From Kingdonia uniflora (taxonomy: Eukaryota > Streptophyta > Magnoliopsida > Ranunculales > Circaeasteraceae): a stretch of 64,000 nt of DNA. The first letter of the stretch is position 1. Every line of letters starts with the position of its first letter. The position numbers were made by a program, and so were the translations under genes. The notes under the pieces were generated by a model. It ran no database searches and was not told the DNA's origin. It was given only the letters and a program-made list of their open reading frames with translations. Shown here piece after piece: positions 35,236 through 47,271 of this stretch. The stretch spans positions 5,146,001-5,210,000 of the forward strand of contig JACGCM010000715.1 in assembly GCA_014058105.1 (NCBI GenBank). Direction: 5' to 3'.

Positions 35236-35239
35236 GTAC

Positions 35240-36217
35240 TTACCATTACCATTACCTAGCCGACCTTGGGAGAGCATATCGACAGATTTTATGGGCGGTT
35301 TTGCCCATGACCAAGTGTAGAAATGATTATCAGTTTGTGGCGGTAGATCGATTCAACAAGATAATAGTTTTTATTCCATGCTAAAAGATGATTAATTATC
35401 GGGGAAGGAGCAGCGCGATTATTTTTTAAAAACGTTTGGAGGTATTTTGGGCTCCCTTCTTATATTATTTATAATAGGGATAACTATTTTTTGGGGTATT
35501 TCTAGAAATTGTTATGGGGGATGATGGACACTAAGTTAAAGAAAAGTATCGCATTTTAACTGCAGACTGACAGGCAAATAGAAGTAGTCACTTACACTTT
35601 TGTTTATTTATTACGGGGATTCCATTTTAAGTATCCTAAAACTTGGGATGAGAGCTTAGCGTATCTTCAGTTTACTTTTAACCGTTTTTGATTTTAACTG
35701 GGCAATTTATGGTTCCACTTTGCAATCTCTATTTGATGTTTGTCTTGGGTACTTGTCTCAAAGCCCCTTTGATATGGCCTTTAGTCTTGGTGATAAGAAA
35801 GTATTAGGGAAGGAGGAAGATGAACAAGTTAGAGCTCAACGTTTCATTGAGAAGATAAGTAAGGTTCATAAGGCGGTTGGAGAACAATTAAAGAAGACTC
35901 AAGCGAAGTGTAAGGCAAGACACGACAAACATCGGGTTGAATGTATATTTCAAGAGGGCGATCTAGTTTGGTTGCATTTGGGTAAGGAACGACTAAAGAG
36001 AGAAGGAAAAAAGCCCAAACCCATCCGTTATGGTATATTTATTATATTCAAGAAGATTGGTGATAACGCATTCCAATTGGATTTGCCACCATTTATGAAG
36101 ATGTATTCGGTGATTAATGTTGAGCAATTGAAACTCTTTGAACCGTCTCTCCTAAATGAAGACTCTACAATCAAGACTCGCCTACCATTAGTTGAGGACT
36201 TATGGATGAAAATATAA
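35240..36217 (+). pseudogene. Gypsy integrase C-terminal half, decayed upstream
   Basis: From 35240 broken frames give FVAVDRFNKI and TDRQIEVV-like integrase core strings with stops. From 35720 a 165-codon open frame continues through SPFDMAFSLGDKK, RHDKHRVECIFQEGDLVWLH and IRYGIFIIFKKIGDNAFQLDLP, ending near NVEQLKLFEPSL and TRLPLVEDLW. This is the integrase tail with the GPY/F-like segment of plant chromovirus-type gypsy elements. RT and RNase H are missing upstream. Confidence 0.8.
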
Positions 36218-36423
36218 TATCCGTTGTAGGAGGATAGTATTCTAGAGAGGAAGGTTATTGCTATAAGACGGGGGAGTATCGAGATGTTCAGAGTTGGGAA
36301 GAAAGATCAACAACTTAGCAAGTTGAAGTGGTACAACAGGGAAATGGGTATGGTCACTTTCCCTTATCTTAAGTTCTAACCTGCGCAGGAGCTTAAGGCT
36401 CCTAAAGAGGGGGGGGGGGAGCA

Positions 36424-36982
36424 TGATCCAGAAGGATCTAAACATTGAACCCCTCTAAAAGATGCCAAGTCGTTCGAACGAGCCTTAGATTCGTTCGAAC
36501 GAGAAGGAGCAAGGTCAGACTAAACGAACTGGTCTATATTTTAGGCAAAAATGCCTAGGTCACTCGAATGAGCTATAGAGCCGTTCGAACGACTAAAAGG
36601 AAAGTCAAGCCAGACGAACTGTTTAAGATTTTAGGAAAAATAACCTTGGTCGTTTGAATGACTCTGACTAGTTTTATTTTCAAGTTTATTTTGGCCAGTC
36701 AATCGAATAAATCCTAGGTATATTCGAACGACTATAGTGACTACTTCTTTATTAGGTTGTTTTAAGGGCAATTTTGTCCTATATTGTAACTATGAAACTT
36801 GTAACCGTCTAAAGAAGGTACAGTTAGGTAATATAAATAGATCCAAGTTGTAATTGAGAACTTAGGGTTTGGAAGAGTAATTTATTTATATTAAATTAAT
36901 TGAGCAATGAAAGTTCATATTGGGAAATTTAACGAACCAAATCTTATGTTTTTCGTTAATTCTTCGTTTAAGGTAGTATCCA
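36424..36982 (+). mobile_element. Gypsy LTR (copy 1)
   Basis: Preceded by a polypurine tract (AAAGAGGGGGGGGGGAGCA). Starts TGATCCAGAAGGATC and ends near TATCCA. A primer-site-like TGGTATTAGAAC follows at 37001. It holds TTCGAA palindromes such as CGTTCGAACGAG (36470-36725) and is homologous to the inverted LTR at 38531-38973. Confidence 0.8.
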
Positions 36983-37044
36983 ATTCGATAGTGTATTAAG
37001 TGGTATTAGAACTCTATGGTAATGAATCGCATCTCGGATCTCAA

Positions 37045-38530
37045 AGGTAAGAGCTATCCTAAATGACCTGATACACATCTAAAGGAACCACCTTACACAT
37101 CACATCGTCAATAAACCTTTTAGTGATCACAAACTAGAGTGTACACTATTTTGTAATCTTCAACTTTGCATTTTTTTGAATCCACCCCAAACCGTACGAC
37201 TTAGGATGAGCCGTAGCATTCAAACCCACCTTCTTCACCAACGCCTCATAAATCAAGCTCTTCTGGCTGCCCAGATCAATGATGGCCTCTACTAAGCTCT
37301 ACTTTACTTGAATACTAACTTGAAAAAGTTCTTCCCGATTCACCTCCTTGGTAGCCATAGTCTGCTAAAACATAAGAGTAAGCTTTGGATTTGGTTTATC
37401 TAAATCTAAGAGACCAACAACCGGTGCGGCTAGTGCATGTTTCTCTTTCTTGCTCTTCTCCTCCTTCGGCCTAAGCTCCGAGTGAAGTTTCTAATATTTA
37501 TCTGAAACATGCCCACTAACCTTACAATGACTGTAGTAATTCCCCTTATATGAAGACCCCTATCTCTCGGACTCTTCTTTTCTCTCATTCTTCCAACCAG
37601 ACTTGTATCCCAAATTGTTATTATCGTCTTTCTTGTCACTCTTCAAATACTTGTCTTTAATAACAATCGCCTTCACGGTAGCATCTTTGATATTTGCCAC
37701 ATTAAAGAGTTTGAACTCCCCTCTGATGGACTCCGACAAACCACCCATGTACTTCATAAACACCTCATACTCGTCCAAAACCAAAGCTTGGTTATGAAAC
37801 TTCGTAGTATACTATAGTATTGATTATCCATGCTTTTGGCGTTAATGATGCCATTTAAACTATCTCTCATGCTCATACCCAATTGGATAAAACTACTTCC
37901 TAACTAACATTTTAATTTTTTTCGAACTTAAACTTTCTATGATGTGGTTTTCTTATAAGATTTCCACCACGTGAGTGCACGACTTACGAATTTCATTGTT
38001 GAAAAACAAATTTTCTAAGCATTTGAGTATTCATAAACTGAATAATAGGACTTTAACCTATCTATCTAGTTATCCAATATCTTCGTATCGATTGACTCGT
38101 CGAATACTAGAATTTTATTTTAAAAATCAATACGAAGATTACGTTTAAGATTCATGGACTTATCAATAACCAATTTTTTTCTACAGAGTCAGCATCACTA
38201 GAATCTCCATCGTTCTCCTCGTTACCTTCATCCTTCTCCCTCTCCTCCTCAACTCGTTTTTATTTCTTTACAATCTTTTTGTTTCGTCGAAGTGGATGTT
38301 TTAGAAAGGTTCACAAGAGCTAACAATTCTACTAAGTCTCCTAGGGTAGTGTTAGGCTAGAAACTTGATTTTGAGTCGTTCTTCTTCAAATTTGGTTTTC
38401 TATTAATCTTCAACAGAGTCACAAGTGTCTCCTTCGTTTACTTGAGTTGATCACGTGTAGAAACCATAAACCCACAGCCCCCCGAGAATGGTAACTTCAA
38501 AATCTTATACTACATAATCCAAAATCAAAT
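37045..38530 (-). pseudogene. Gypsy gag-protease fragment (copy 2), decayed
   Basis: On the - strand: gag C-terminus with FMKYMGGLSESIRGEFK and KAIVIKDKYLKSDKKD (37784-37560), then a knuckle with lost cysteines (YYSHCKVSGHVSDKY). The protease-like VEAIIDLGSQKSLIYEALV (about 37300-37240) has DLGS in place of the usual DSG/DTG. Several stops interrupt it and the fragment ends near 37045. Confidence 0.8.
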
Positions 38531-38973
38531 TAGTGACTACCTTAAACGAAGAACACAATATTTGGTGGGTTAAATTTCCTAAGAAGAACTTTTATTGCTC
38601 AATTGATTGATTACAATGAATTACTCTTCCAAAACCCTAATTAAGTTTTATATTATAATTTGGATCTCTAGATCTCCCCTTTTTCACATTATCTACCTAT
38701 TCCCTTAAATAGGTTACAAGTTTCTTATTTACAATATATGGCTAAATTGCCCTTAAAACGACCTAAAATAGAAGTAGTCGCGGCTCTGCTCGAATAGAAC
38801 ATTTCTTTGTTCGAACAGACTTGATGACGTTCGAGCGACTTTGGCAAATTTACCTAAATCTGAACCAGTTCGTTTGGTTTGACCTTGCTCCTTCTCGTTC
38901 GAACGGCTCCAAGTCTTATTCGAACGACTTGACATCTTTTTGATGGATTTAGTGTTTAGATCCTCCTGAATCA
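38531..38973 (-). mobile_element. Gypsy 5' LTR (copy 2)
   Basis: Starts TGATTCAGGAGGATC (38973) and ends at CACTA (38531). It matches the copy-1 LTR throughout, including CCAAGTCGTTCG-like palindromes and GAGCAATAAAAGTTC near the end. Copy 1 is about 115 bp longer, with an extra palindrome-bearing block. Confidence 0.8.
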
Positions 38974-40250
38974 TTAGGGCATTGAAATACGGTATAATAC
39001 GTTTTCAGTCTATCAATCCAATTTTTTTTCTAGTTTTTTGACATTCACAGATCAATCCAAAACTATTATATCAATCTTAAAATCAATTCATTGATTTTTC
39101 ATTGGACCGTATACTTACTAACATCTACATCTTTATCAGACTTGCGCCACTAATCTCTCAAGATTCAGTGTCTCCCTCCTCTTTCGCCTTAACCCCTTTC
39201 TTCGCGTCGCAACCTTGTTATTTCTTTAAAGTGGAAGACATATAGGCTTCATTGGCAGACAAACCTCTACCAATTTTGTGATGGTAGTGGTTACTGGTTA
39301 GAACCAAAACTTGACCGTCAAGTATCGTGATTCAACCACCGCTGTCTCCAGACATGATTTTTTTTTTCTTCTTCTTCTTCTTCTTCTTCTTCGTCATCGA
39401 TCTCGGTTCTCTATGAATCGTTATACTTTCAACATGTCCTTCACCAGATTGCATGAGACACTCACGCGGTGAGACCATAAACCAGAATAATTAACCCGAG
39501 ACTACTTAATCCAAAATATGTAGAAGAATAAATAATTAAAAAAAAATCACATAGATAATTCGAGGAAATCTTCCTCTAGGGTTTACTCTTTATTGCTCAA
39601 TAATGATTGCAATATAGAGAGGCTTGATTGCTCCTTTTTGGGTTACAATGACTATTTATAGAGTAAAATCAGAATCCTACTTTTATTACTATCATTGACC
39701 GAAACCTACCAAATTTTAATTTTTTGCTATACAAAATATCTTAATTAGGCCTAAGGGAGAAATACATGGATTTAGACCCAAAAGTTTGTCGATCGTAGTG
39801 TAAAATATCACATGGAATCAACCCAAGGCATTATATGCGCCAAAATATAGAACCAGAAAAGGGTATAGATTCTTTTGGATCACTAATCGAGGCTGGCTAA
39901 TGGATACTCTTTCCCATAGTTGTGAGACCCTATAAGGGCTTAATTTTGAATAATGGGGAATTGACTCTACACAAGTATAATTTTAGATTAAAAGGGAGGG
40001 TTAGATAATATGTGTGCAGGTTTTGTTAATGAGGAATACCTGCGACCTCTAATGAGGATTTGAATGTGAGGTGGTATATATATATTTGACTGTTTATAAA
40101 TATAAATTGAAGTATGGTCGAAATAATTATTCTACCGTGTGTGGATAAGAAATCCCAACCCCTTTTCATTGCCCCTCCTCCTCTATTTATAGGACATAGG
40201 GAGAGGGAAACCTGGGTCTAATTATAATTATACCCTTAATACAACTGGAT
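38974..40250. other. Further decayed gypsy LTR/leader remnants
   Basis: On the - strand, 39700-39440 has CTATAAATAG, GAGCAATAAAGAG and a leader resembling that next to copy 2 (TTTATGGTYTC near 39478 and 38467). It is probably a third, older LTR of the same family. A (TTC)n run lies at 39368-39393. 39720-40250 shows nothing I recognise. Confidence 0.45.
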
Positions 40251-40913
40251 TATTGAGGAATGAACTCGAATTATGTTCGTGGACGCTCATTAGAGTTCGT
40301 GGGATGAGTGAGGATTGAAGGATTGAAGACGGAAGGAAAATATGGATTTTCAGTGTTTTGTTTGAAAGGACTTTGGTTTGTTCGAACAGAAAAGGCAGAA
40401 CAGGCTTTATTCGAACAAACTTATGAGTCAATATGTTCGAATAGACTCAAAGTTTATTCGAATCGAAGTCTCAAAACACGATCTGTTCGAATAGACTCTG
40501 AAGTTTGTTCAAATAGACTTCGTAAACGCAGTTTTAGAAGGTTGAAAATGAAGACGTTAGCTTGCCTTGTGATCCATACTTTGAGTTCTAATTGATGTAA
40601 TAACCTCCCAACTATATAATGGATACTTAGTGTATTTCTTAGGTTATCTTGAGTGAGTTTAATTCTAGAGAGAACTAGGGTTTGAGAGACTCCATTAAGC
40701 TTCGAGGAAGCTCGAGAGATCGTATTGTAACCTATTGATTTGTAGTGGATTATTCGCGAGTAGTGGTTTTTCATCGGAAAGGATTTTCCACTTCTTTCCA
40801 CCAGGTAAATTCTTTGTCCTTGTTTTGTTCTTCGTTTGGTTTATTACTTGTTCAATGATTTTTGCGATTCGTTCTTGTCGTAGAAGAGAGACTAGCTACC
40901 ACAATTCTTAACA
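40251..40913 (+). mobile_element. Solo LTR related to the copia element
   Basis: Starts near ATTGAGGAATGAACTCGAATT and ends CACAATTCTTAACA, matching both ends of the LTR at 34078-34698 in inverse orientation. The flanks TGGAT and TGTAT could be a decayed 5-bp target duplication. TTCGAA palindromes are at 40376-40510. No internal coding region adjoins. Confidence 0.75.
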
Positions 40914-41465
40914 TGTATCCCACTTGTCCATTTGGCTTTGCAGCTGTCTCCTACTAGCCTTGCTGATGTTGCAAGTTAGGCTCGATCCTGTGGAGGTCGA
41001 TGGTTTACTTGACTCCTTTCCCGGGCTCTAGTTGTTGCGGTTGGGCTTAGTCGATGTTGATCAGATGCTTAAACTGATGGTCGACCGTTGCACTAGTAAA
41101 TTTTGAGATCATAATCTTACGAATAACTGTGGCCGGTCAGGTCGAGAAGGCTACTTACTTTTTCTTTCGAGAAACATGATATTTTTGTAGGGCATCTGAA
41201 TTATTCCAAGGAGTTTTCGATTAGGGTTTAAAATTTTACTTATATTTATATATGTCGGTTTGATATATAGAAAATTGGGACCATGTTAAGATATTTTGAC
41301 TAATAAGTAGAGATTCAAACTCCATAAATAATTTTCATTCCATTATTATCACCTTGTAAATAAGATATATTTAACTATTAGTGATGTTTTTGAGATATTT
41401 TGTCATTTTTCTTTATGCTAAAGAATAAATTTTTTTGACCTGTTTTTAGTGTAGCGATTAGGGAC
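40914..41465. other. Intergenic, nothing recognised
   Basis: AT-rich DNA after the solo LTR with no coding domain or clear repeat end. Confidence 0.5.
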
Positions 41466-42166
41466 CAAGGTTTAAAATATTGTTATCAGAAGAAATGTTG
41501 ACCATTTCATTTTTTGAGATGTTGGCGATATAATAGATATATCGGGTGACATTTGTACAAAATAATATTGCGATCTAAAGTACGTAAATGCAAGTTTTGT
41601 GATCGATATGTCGAATTTATCGGCTGATACATATGATATATCGGCTAAATGTCAATTATATCGGTGATTTATTGGAGATATTGTTGATTTGTCGTGAAAA
41701 TCAAACGAATGTATTTTATTCTTAATTATTATAGAAAGTGTTGAATGAAGTAAGTATATTGAGATTAATTATAACTCAATTATATCTCGTTGTAATGGGC
41801 AATTTTAGATGATTTAAAGAGTTTGGAAGTTAGTAGAATATATATAATTCTAAATACAATTTGTTTTAGTAGTAGAAGCACTGAGAAGTTAGTAATTTAA
41901 GGTGTGTTAGAAGTTGAACAAAAAAATCAAAGTCGAAAATTGTGTAATGTATTGCTCGACATGTTTTAAAATGTCGGGTATATCTTTCAATATTTCTTGA
42001 GATCTCACAATATACGTCAATATATCATGATACATCGAGATATGTCAGGTGACATATAACATTACCATCCACGTCGGACATTTTTAACGATATTAGGTGT
42101 CGCTCCTTTCCAAAATTGAGATATCGGGCGAGATATCGGACGTCCCGGCCGATATTTTAAACCATG
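41466..42166. mobile_element. hAT-type MITE, 701 bp, exact 8-bp TSD
   Basis: The ends CAAGGTTTAAAATAT and ATATTTTAAACCATG are inverted repeats. Both flanks carry TTAGGGAC (41458-41465 and 42167-42174). An 8-bp duplication with CA...G ends is typical of hAT. The interior repeats GATATATCGG-like motifs many times and has no transposase. Confidence 0.8.
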
Positions 42167-42174
42167 TTAGGGAC

Positions 42175-44154
42175 TAGGCCTCAAGAAGTAGAGGTCATGA
42201 GTTCAATTCACCACCAACTTGGGCTACTCATCATTATATTTTTCCTGATTTGCCTGGCATGTGGGTTGGCGAGGTTCTCAATTTCCCCAAGAATAAATTA
42301 TGAACTCAGATTACCTTGGTCTCAAAAAATAAAATAAAAACAAGAATTCCTAATTATATCCTTAAGTCTCAAGAAATATCACAATATTTTAGATATATTG
42401 GCCTATACATATAATAACATAAGAGATAATTCAAATCATCGAGAAATATTGCCGACATTTAGGATATATTATGAAAATATCACTGAGTATTGGCGATATT
42501 TGGATATAGTATGGGTCAATATCAAGGGACAACATTCTTTGACAGCATTTCTTACAGCAATGTTCAAAGACACGATTAGATGTTGAATCAAGACTACTTT
42601 TTATGTGCATAATCTTATTAACATATAGATTATCCTCACCAAAAAACAAGTTTTTAGAAATGTTTTAAGACCATCATGCATAATAGACGAATCATAATCA
42701 ATCAACAATTGTAATTCATTTTCGGAGGTGTATGATGATTATAAATAACTGATTTCTGGTGGGGATGATCTATATGTCGACTAGATTATCTTCACAAAAA
42801 ATCTAGTCTTGATTTAAGAGTATAACTCTTTTAATTTCTTTTACGAAATATCTTCAATGAATCTAGTAAATTACCTTTCTAATTTTTTGGATAGTACGTG
42901 GAAATTTTAGTTTACTAAAATATATGGATACAACCTCAAATTTTCCTGGTAATTGTCAATATAAACACAATATTGCAATACATGTGTCAATATTTTGGCC
43001 AGACATTGATTCTTTGAACCTTGGTTTGGACTTGCTAATTAAGAACATCTTTAGTAGTTGAGCTTATAAAGTTGCAACTTTGGAAGAACAAGAAAATAGT
43101 TCAGGACTTTATATGTCTATAGCTAGCAAGAAAAGAAATACAATAATTGTGCTTCAAAAGCCTACTACATACAACTTTGGCTTTGCTATAAGTGATCAGG
43201 CAAGATCATTTGCCAAACCAGTTCTGTATGGCTTTTATGGATATCCTAGCCTGGAAATATTCGCAGTCGCGACTGTCAGCCCCACCAATGATCATGAAGA
43301 AAACAATAATACACTTTTTACCGAATAGCTAGGCTCCGGTTAGTCACCAGAAACCATAAATCTTTCAGATATAATTCGGCAATTGCTAACCATAAGATTC
43401 ATGTATGTGAAGAAAGCTTAGCTATTTTTCTTGAAATATTAACCATTCTATTATCTTCATTTCATTGTATTGTGGATTTATTTATAATCGAACTCCATTA
43501 AATTTGAACTTCTGACTTAATCGCATTTTCTACGCACTTACCTGGAGCCAGCAAATTAAGATCATTACAAGTATATTACCAGGCTGAAACAAACAATTTA
43601 AACAAACTATTATCGCACTCCCCCCCCCCCCCCCCCCCCCCCCGTGGTATACGTGGGTTAATGTATAAACCATGATATATCTGGTATATTTCTATGTATA
43701 AATCTATCTAAACTACTATTTTTTTTCTTCTTCTGAGGAGTTGATTTCAACTTCCAAAATTTCCGGGCAAATGAATTAAAAACCAGTTTAAATACAACTA
43801 GCTCCCTATATATGAAGCTTATATACACTACTACTGTAAGAACAATCCATAAAAGCTAAAGCCATGGTCAATATAAAATCAGGGTCTGAGATTGAATAAG
43901 CGGCAAGCTGGGGTCAATAATCACTAAAATGTCTTAAAACTTAAGGCGTCAACTAAAATTATCTCTAGTAACAGAAAATTATGTCATAGTTACATATTAA
44001 GAATAAATCATCAGAATAAGTAATTAGAATCAAAAAAAAAAAAAACTAAACTAAACTAAACTGTATCAGAAACCAGGAGAGAAAGGGTAAAAAGACTTTT
44101 ACTATAAAGTTGGCTATGGACATGATAGTTTCAATTCAATCAATGTGGGGACTA
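42175..44154. other. Intergenic; partial relative of the hAT MITE, poly-C run, unrecognised open stretch
   Basis: 42370-43020 again shows ATATT/GATAT-rich sequence and ends AACCTTGG, perhaps a decayed second hAT copy. 43062-43328 is an open frame on the + strand (for example KPTTYNFGFAISDQARS) with no known family. No splice or promoter context supports a gene. Confidence 0.4.
43620..43643. repeat. Poly-C run of 24
   Basis: An uninterrupted run of 24 C, the same length as the poly-G at 9203-9226. True length may differ. Confidence 0.8.
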
Positions 44155-44566
44155 GTACTACTACCACTGCGTCTGCATGTGAGCTGACTTTGAACCCAGC
44201 CACAAATATATAAACAACAAAGAAATGAAGATTAGAAAGAAAAAAGAAAACTTTTTCAAGTATGATGTTTTTAATTATTGTGTATTTTACCTGCTTTTTG
44301 GCTTCATGTATTTGGAGTCTCCTCACAATAGACTGATGCTTTCTTCATTCCTGGACTCCCCATTCCAATAAACAGTTAAACAAACAATGTGAGAGTTGTT
44401 CCCCAAAACCGTAATTTCAAAGTAAAATGGTTTGGGGGGGAGGGGTTGGTACATATTGTTTATTTAGAATAATTTTCGAGACCGAATACGACATCCCCAC
44501 AACCATCCACCCCATAGATTCTTATTATCTCCCCCCTATGCACACGTAGACTTGTCTTCTTTTATT
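44155..44566 (+). repeat. Direct duplication, copy 1
   Basis: A stretch of about 410 bp from ACTGCGTCTGCATGT to GTAGACTTGTCTTCTTT recurs at 46445-46855 with small indels. It contains GGAGTC and GGACTCC arms that could form a hairpin. Confidence 0.85.
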
Positions 44567-46444
44567 ATTGGATGGACAACTAGAGTATGAGTTTGGATCC
44601 TCTACACCGTGGTGGAAAGAAATATTTTTGCGCCTAAGTACAGTTTTTTCACATGGCAGTACCGACATATCATGATTTGTAACAGATATTAGTAGTGGAC
44701 GAGTTCGTACCTTTTACAAAAAGGGCTCCGATTTCTCACTTTTTTGTGTGTGCTAATTGTCAGTGATTCAAGTTCATAATTTATCTTTATTTGCTCGTCT
44801 AGGGCATGTGAGGTCCTTGCACATACACAAGTCGGATAAGTCAAGTTAAATCCGACAAATGGTGGCCATTGAGGGTGAGTACACCTGAAAACTTGTGTCT
44901 GGCCTCTTTCACTATATTTCCATCAGAATGGCCTAAAAATGAGTTGTTTTTCAAGGAAACAGGTAACAAAAGAGAGAAACCCAGAGAGCGCAGCCAGGTT
45001 ATTACATTTGGCTAGACTTATTCCTCAACAACGTAACTTCCTCCATTCACCGACGAGTTGTGAGGGTCATGACGATAGTGATAGCGATAAGGATGTTACT
45101 GAAGTGAGTGAACCACGATACAATTATATCAGACACAATATTATGCGCGTGAATGGTCCCCGGCCAGTGTGACCACCATAGGTCGACCAGAGTGACAGCA
45201 AAGTCTAATGATACGACTCATTATATACTTTTATGGCCCCATCAACCTGTGAACGTTTTGGCCGATATCTTTGGTTGGACTTGCTTCTGTATCTTTTGCA
45301 AGTCCTTGTAAACAGTCCTGTTAAGTAAAAAAGTTTTCAAACCTCTAAGAAAACGAATCAAGAGGAGTTTGCGACATAATTGAGTTCATAATTAGATATA
45401 TTATATTATATGCTTATGTTTATGCTAAGACTTAAATAAACATAAGCAACATATGCAAGTTGAATGCCCGCCCGTGATAAAATAATTCCCACATGGTCTG
45501 CTTATTTTCTTTCTGAAAGAAATGAGAAGCTGATGGTATGGGTCCTTCTCCTCTGAGTCTGACCTCAATGTCTCTCTCAGACTCTAAGCTATACTTGTTT
45601 AAGATTTGGCAAGATTTCATGGTAGTTGCATAGAGTTGTTTTATGCCTCCACAAAACCACATAATTAAGTTTGACATGAAGACCATTGCTTACAACTTGG
45701 AGTTCTATTTCCACTTTTTAAGTTAGGGTTTTGTCTTGAAGATTTTGATATTAGAGCATATTAGTTCTTATTTGGCTTGAGGCTGTGGGTGTGTATATGA
45801 GCGTGGAGCGACGCATGACAAATGTAGGAAGAAAGTATATAATTTATACAGAAAATATCATTAAAATACATTTAGGATATAAAATACAGAGGGTATGAAT
45901 ACCATAATGACGCGAACTAAACAAGATTGTAGTCCAAAATCCAAATCATTTCACCCTCTCAATATAATTAAGCACAAATATGACAATTACTTCTACTAAG
46001 AGAATGGAACACATACACAAATAGCATCCAAGCCATAAATAAAAATTCTACACCAATTTGCAAACTCAAGAAGGCATTAAATCAATTACTCAATATTTAG
46101 GACAAAGTATAGCAGACTTATTGTTTACAGTTAATCTGATATAATAAAAAACTTCATCTAAGTCATTGCCAACATGGTTTACAGTTAGTCCAATATGATA
46201 AAAACACTGAGAGAAACAAAATCCTAATCCGATGCAACGATATCTTCCCATGAGAGATCACGGCGAGTTTCTCACATTTATGTTCTCTATAGTGATAGAG
46301 CCACTAAATTAGAGAACATAGAGAGACACTATTAGAACTGAAAGTTTTATCTCAAAACCAATTGGCTGTAAGCCCAGATCTTGTATTTTAAAGTCCAAGG
46401 CTTGAATTACTCGGTGGGACTATATATCTCAACAGACCCATAAC
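44567..46444. other. Intergenic between the duplicated blocks
   Basis: No recognisable gene or transposon terminus. A + strand open stretch at 44939-45172 has low-complexity acidic residues and no known domain. Confidence 0.5.
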
Positions 46445-46855
46445 ACTACTACTACTGCGTCTGCATGTCAGCTGACTTTGAACCCAACTTAGTATATATA
46501 ACAACAAAGAGATGAAGATTAGAGAGAGAAAACTTTTCAAGTATCATGTTCTTAATTATTGTGTCTTATTTTCACCTGCTTTTTGGCTTCATGTATTTGG
46601 AGTCTCCTCTCACAAAGGACTGATGCTTTCTTCATTCCTCGACTCCCCATTTCAACCAACACTAAAACAAACAAAGCAAACAATGTGGGAGTTGTTCCCT
46701 AAACCCTAACTTCAAAGTTAAAAATGTATGGGGAGGGGTTGGTACTTGTTGTTTATTTAGAATAATTTTCAAGACCGGATACGACATCCCCTATAGCCAT
46801 CCACCCCAGAGATTCTTATTATATCCCCCGATGCACGTAGACTAGTCTTCTTTAA
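46445..46855 (+). repeat. Direct duplication, copy 2
   Basis: Same orientation as copy 1, 2.29 kb away. Shares AGAATAATTTTC, GACATCCCC and the GATGCACGTAGACT ending. The outer flanks of the two copies differ. Confidence 0.85.
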
Positions 46856-47271
46856 CTTGTTCGATTGATTGATGATAAAGTTCCTTTTTGAAATTTTACA
46901 AAGGTGAATTTGAGATAAGCCCCAATCTTTTAAGCATCTTCGCGATGGATCCCAGGGTTTCGTATTTATTCAACCTTTGTCCTGCATTTGCAGTTTTGAC
47001 CCGGTCAACAGCAAATGACTGAAGTCAATTCAATTCATATATTTTTTAACTACGATACTACCATTGGGGATTATCTCTAATTCACCCATTATACAATGGA
47101 CTAGATCGTGATATTTCGTGAGAAGATCGAAACAGGAATCTCTCACCCTTATTTGCTCATAGCTTTTACAAAATAAAATCTGATTTTTATGATAGCTATG
47201 TCGATAGTTTTCAACCTAAGAGAAGTACAAGAGCTAGAGAAAAAATAAATTACAACCTACCTGTAGGGGCC
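46856..47271. other. Intergenic, nothing recognised
   Basis: AT-rich sequence without coding potential or repeat ends. Confidence 0.5.

Noticed and set aside
42370..43020. Second complete hAT MITE
   Set aside because: The sequence style and the AACCTTGG end are similar, but the left terminus and target duplication could not be found.
44939..45172. Possible small gene (77 codons)
   Set aside because: Low-complexity acidic content, no domain, no splice or promoter support.
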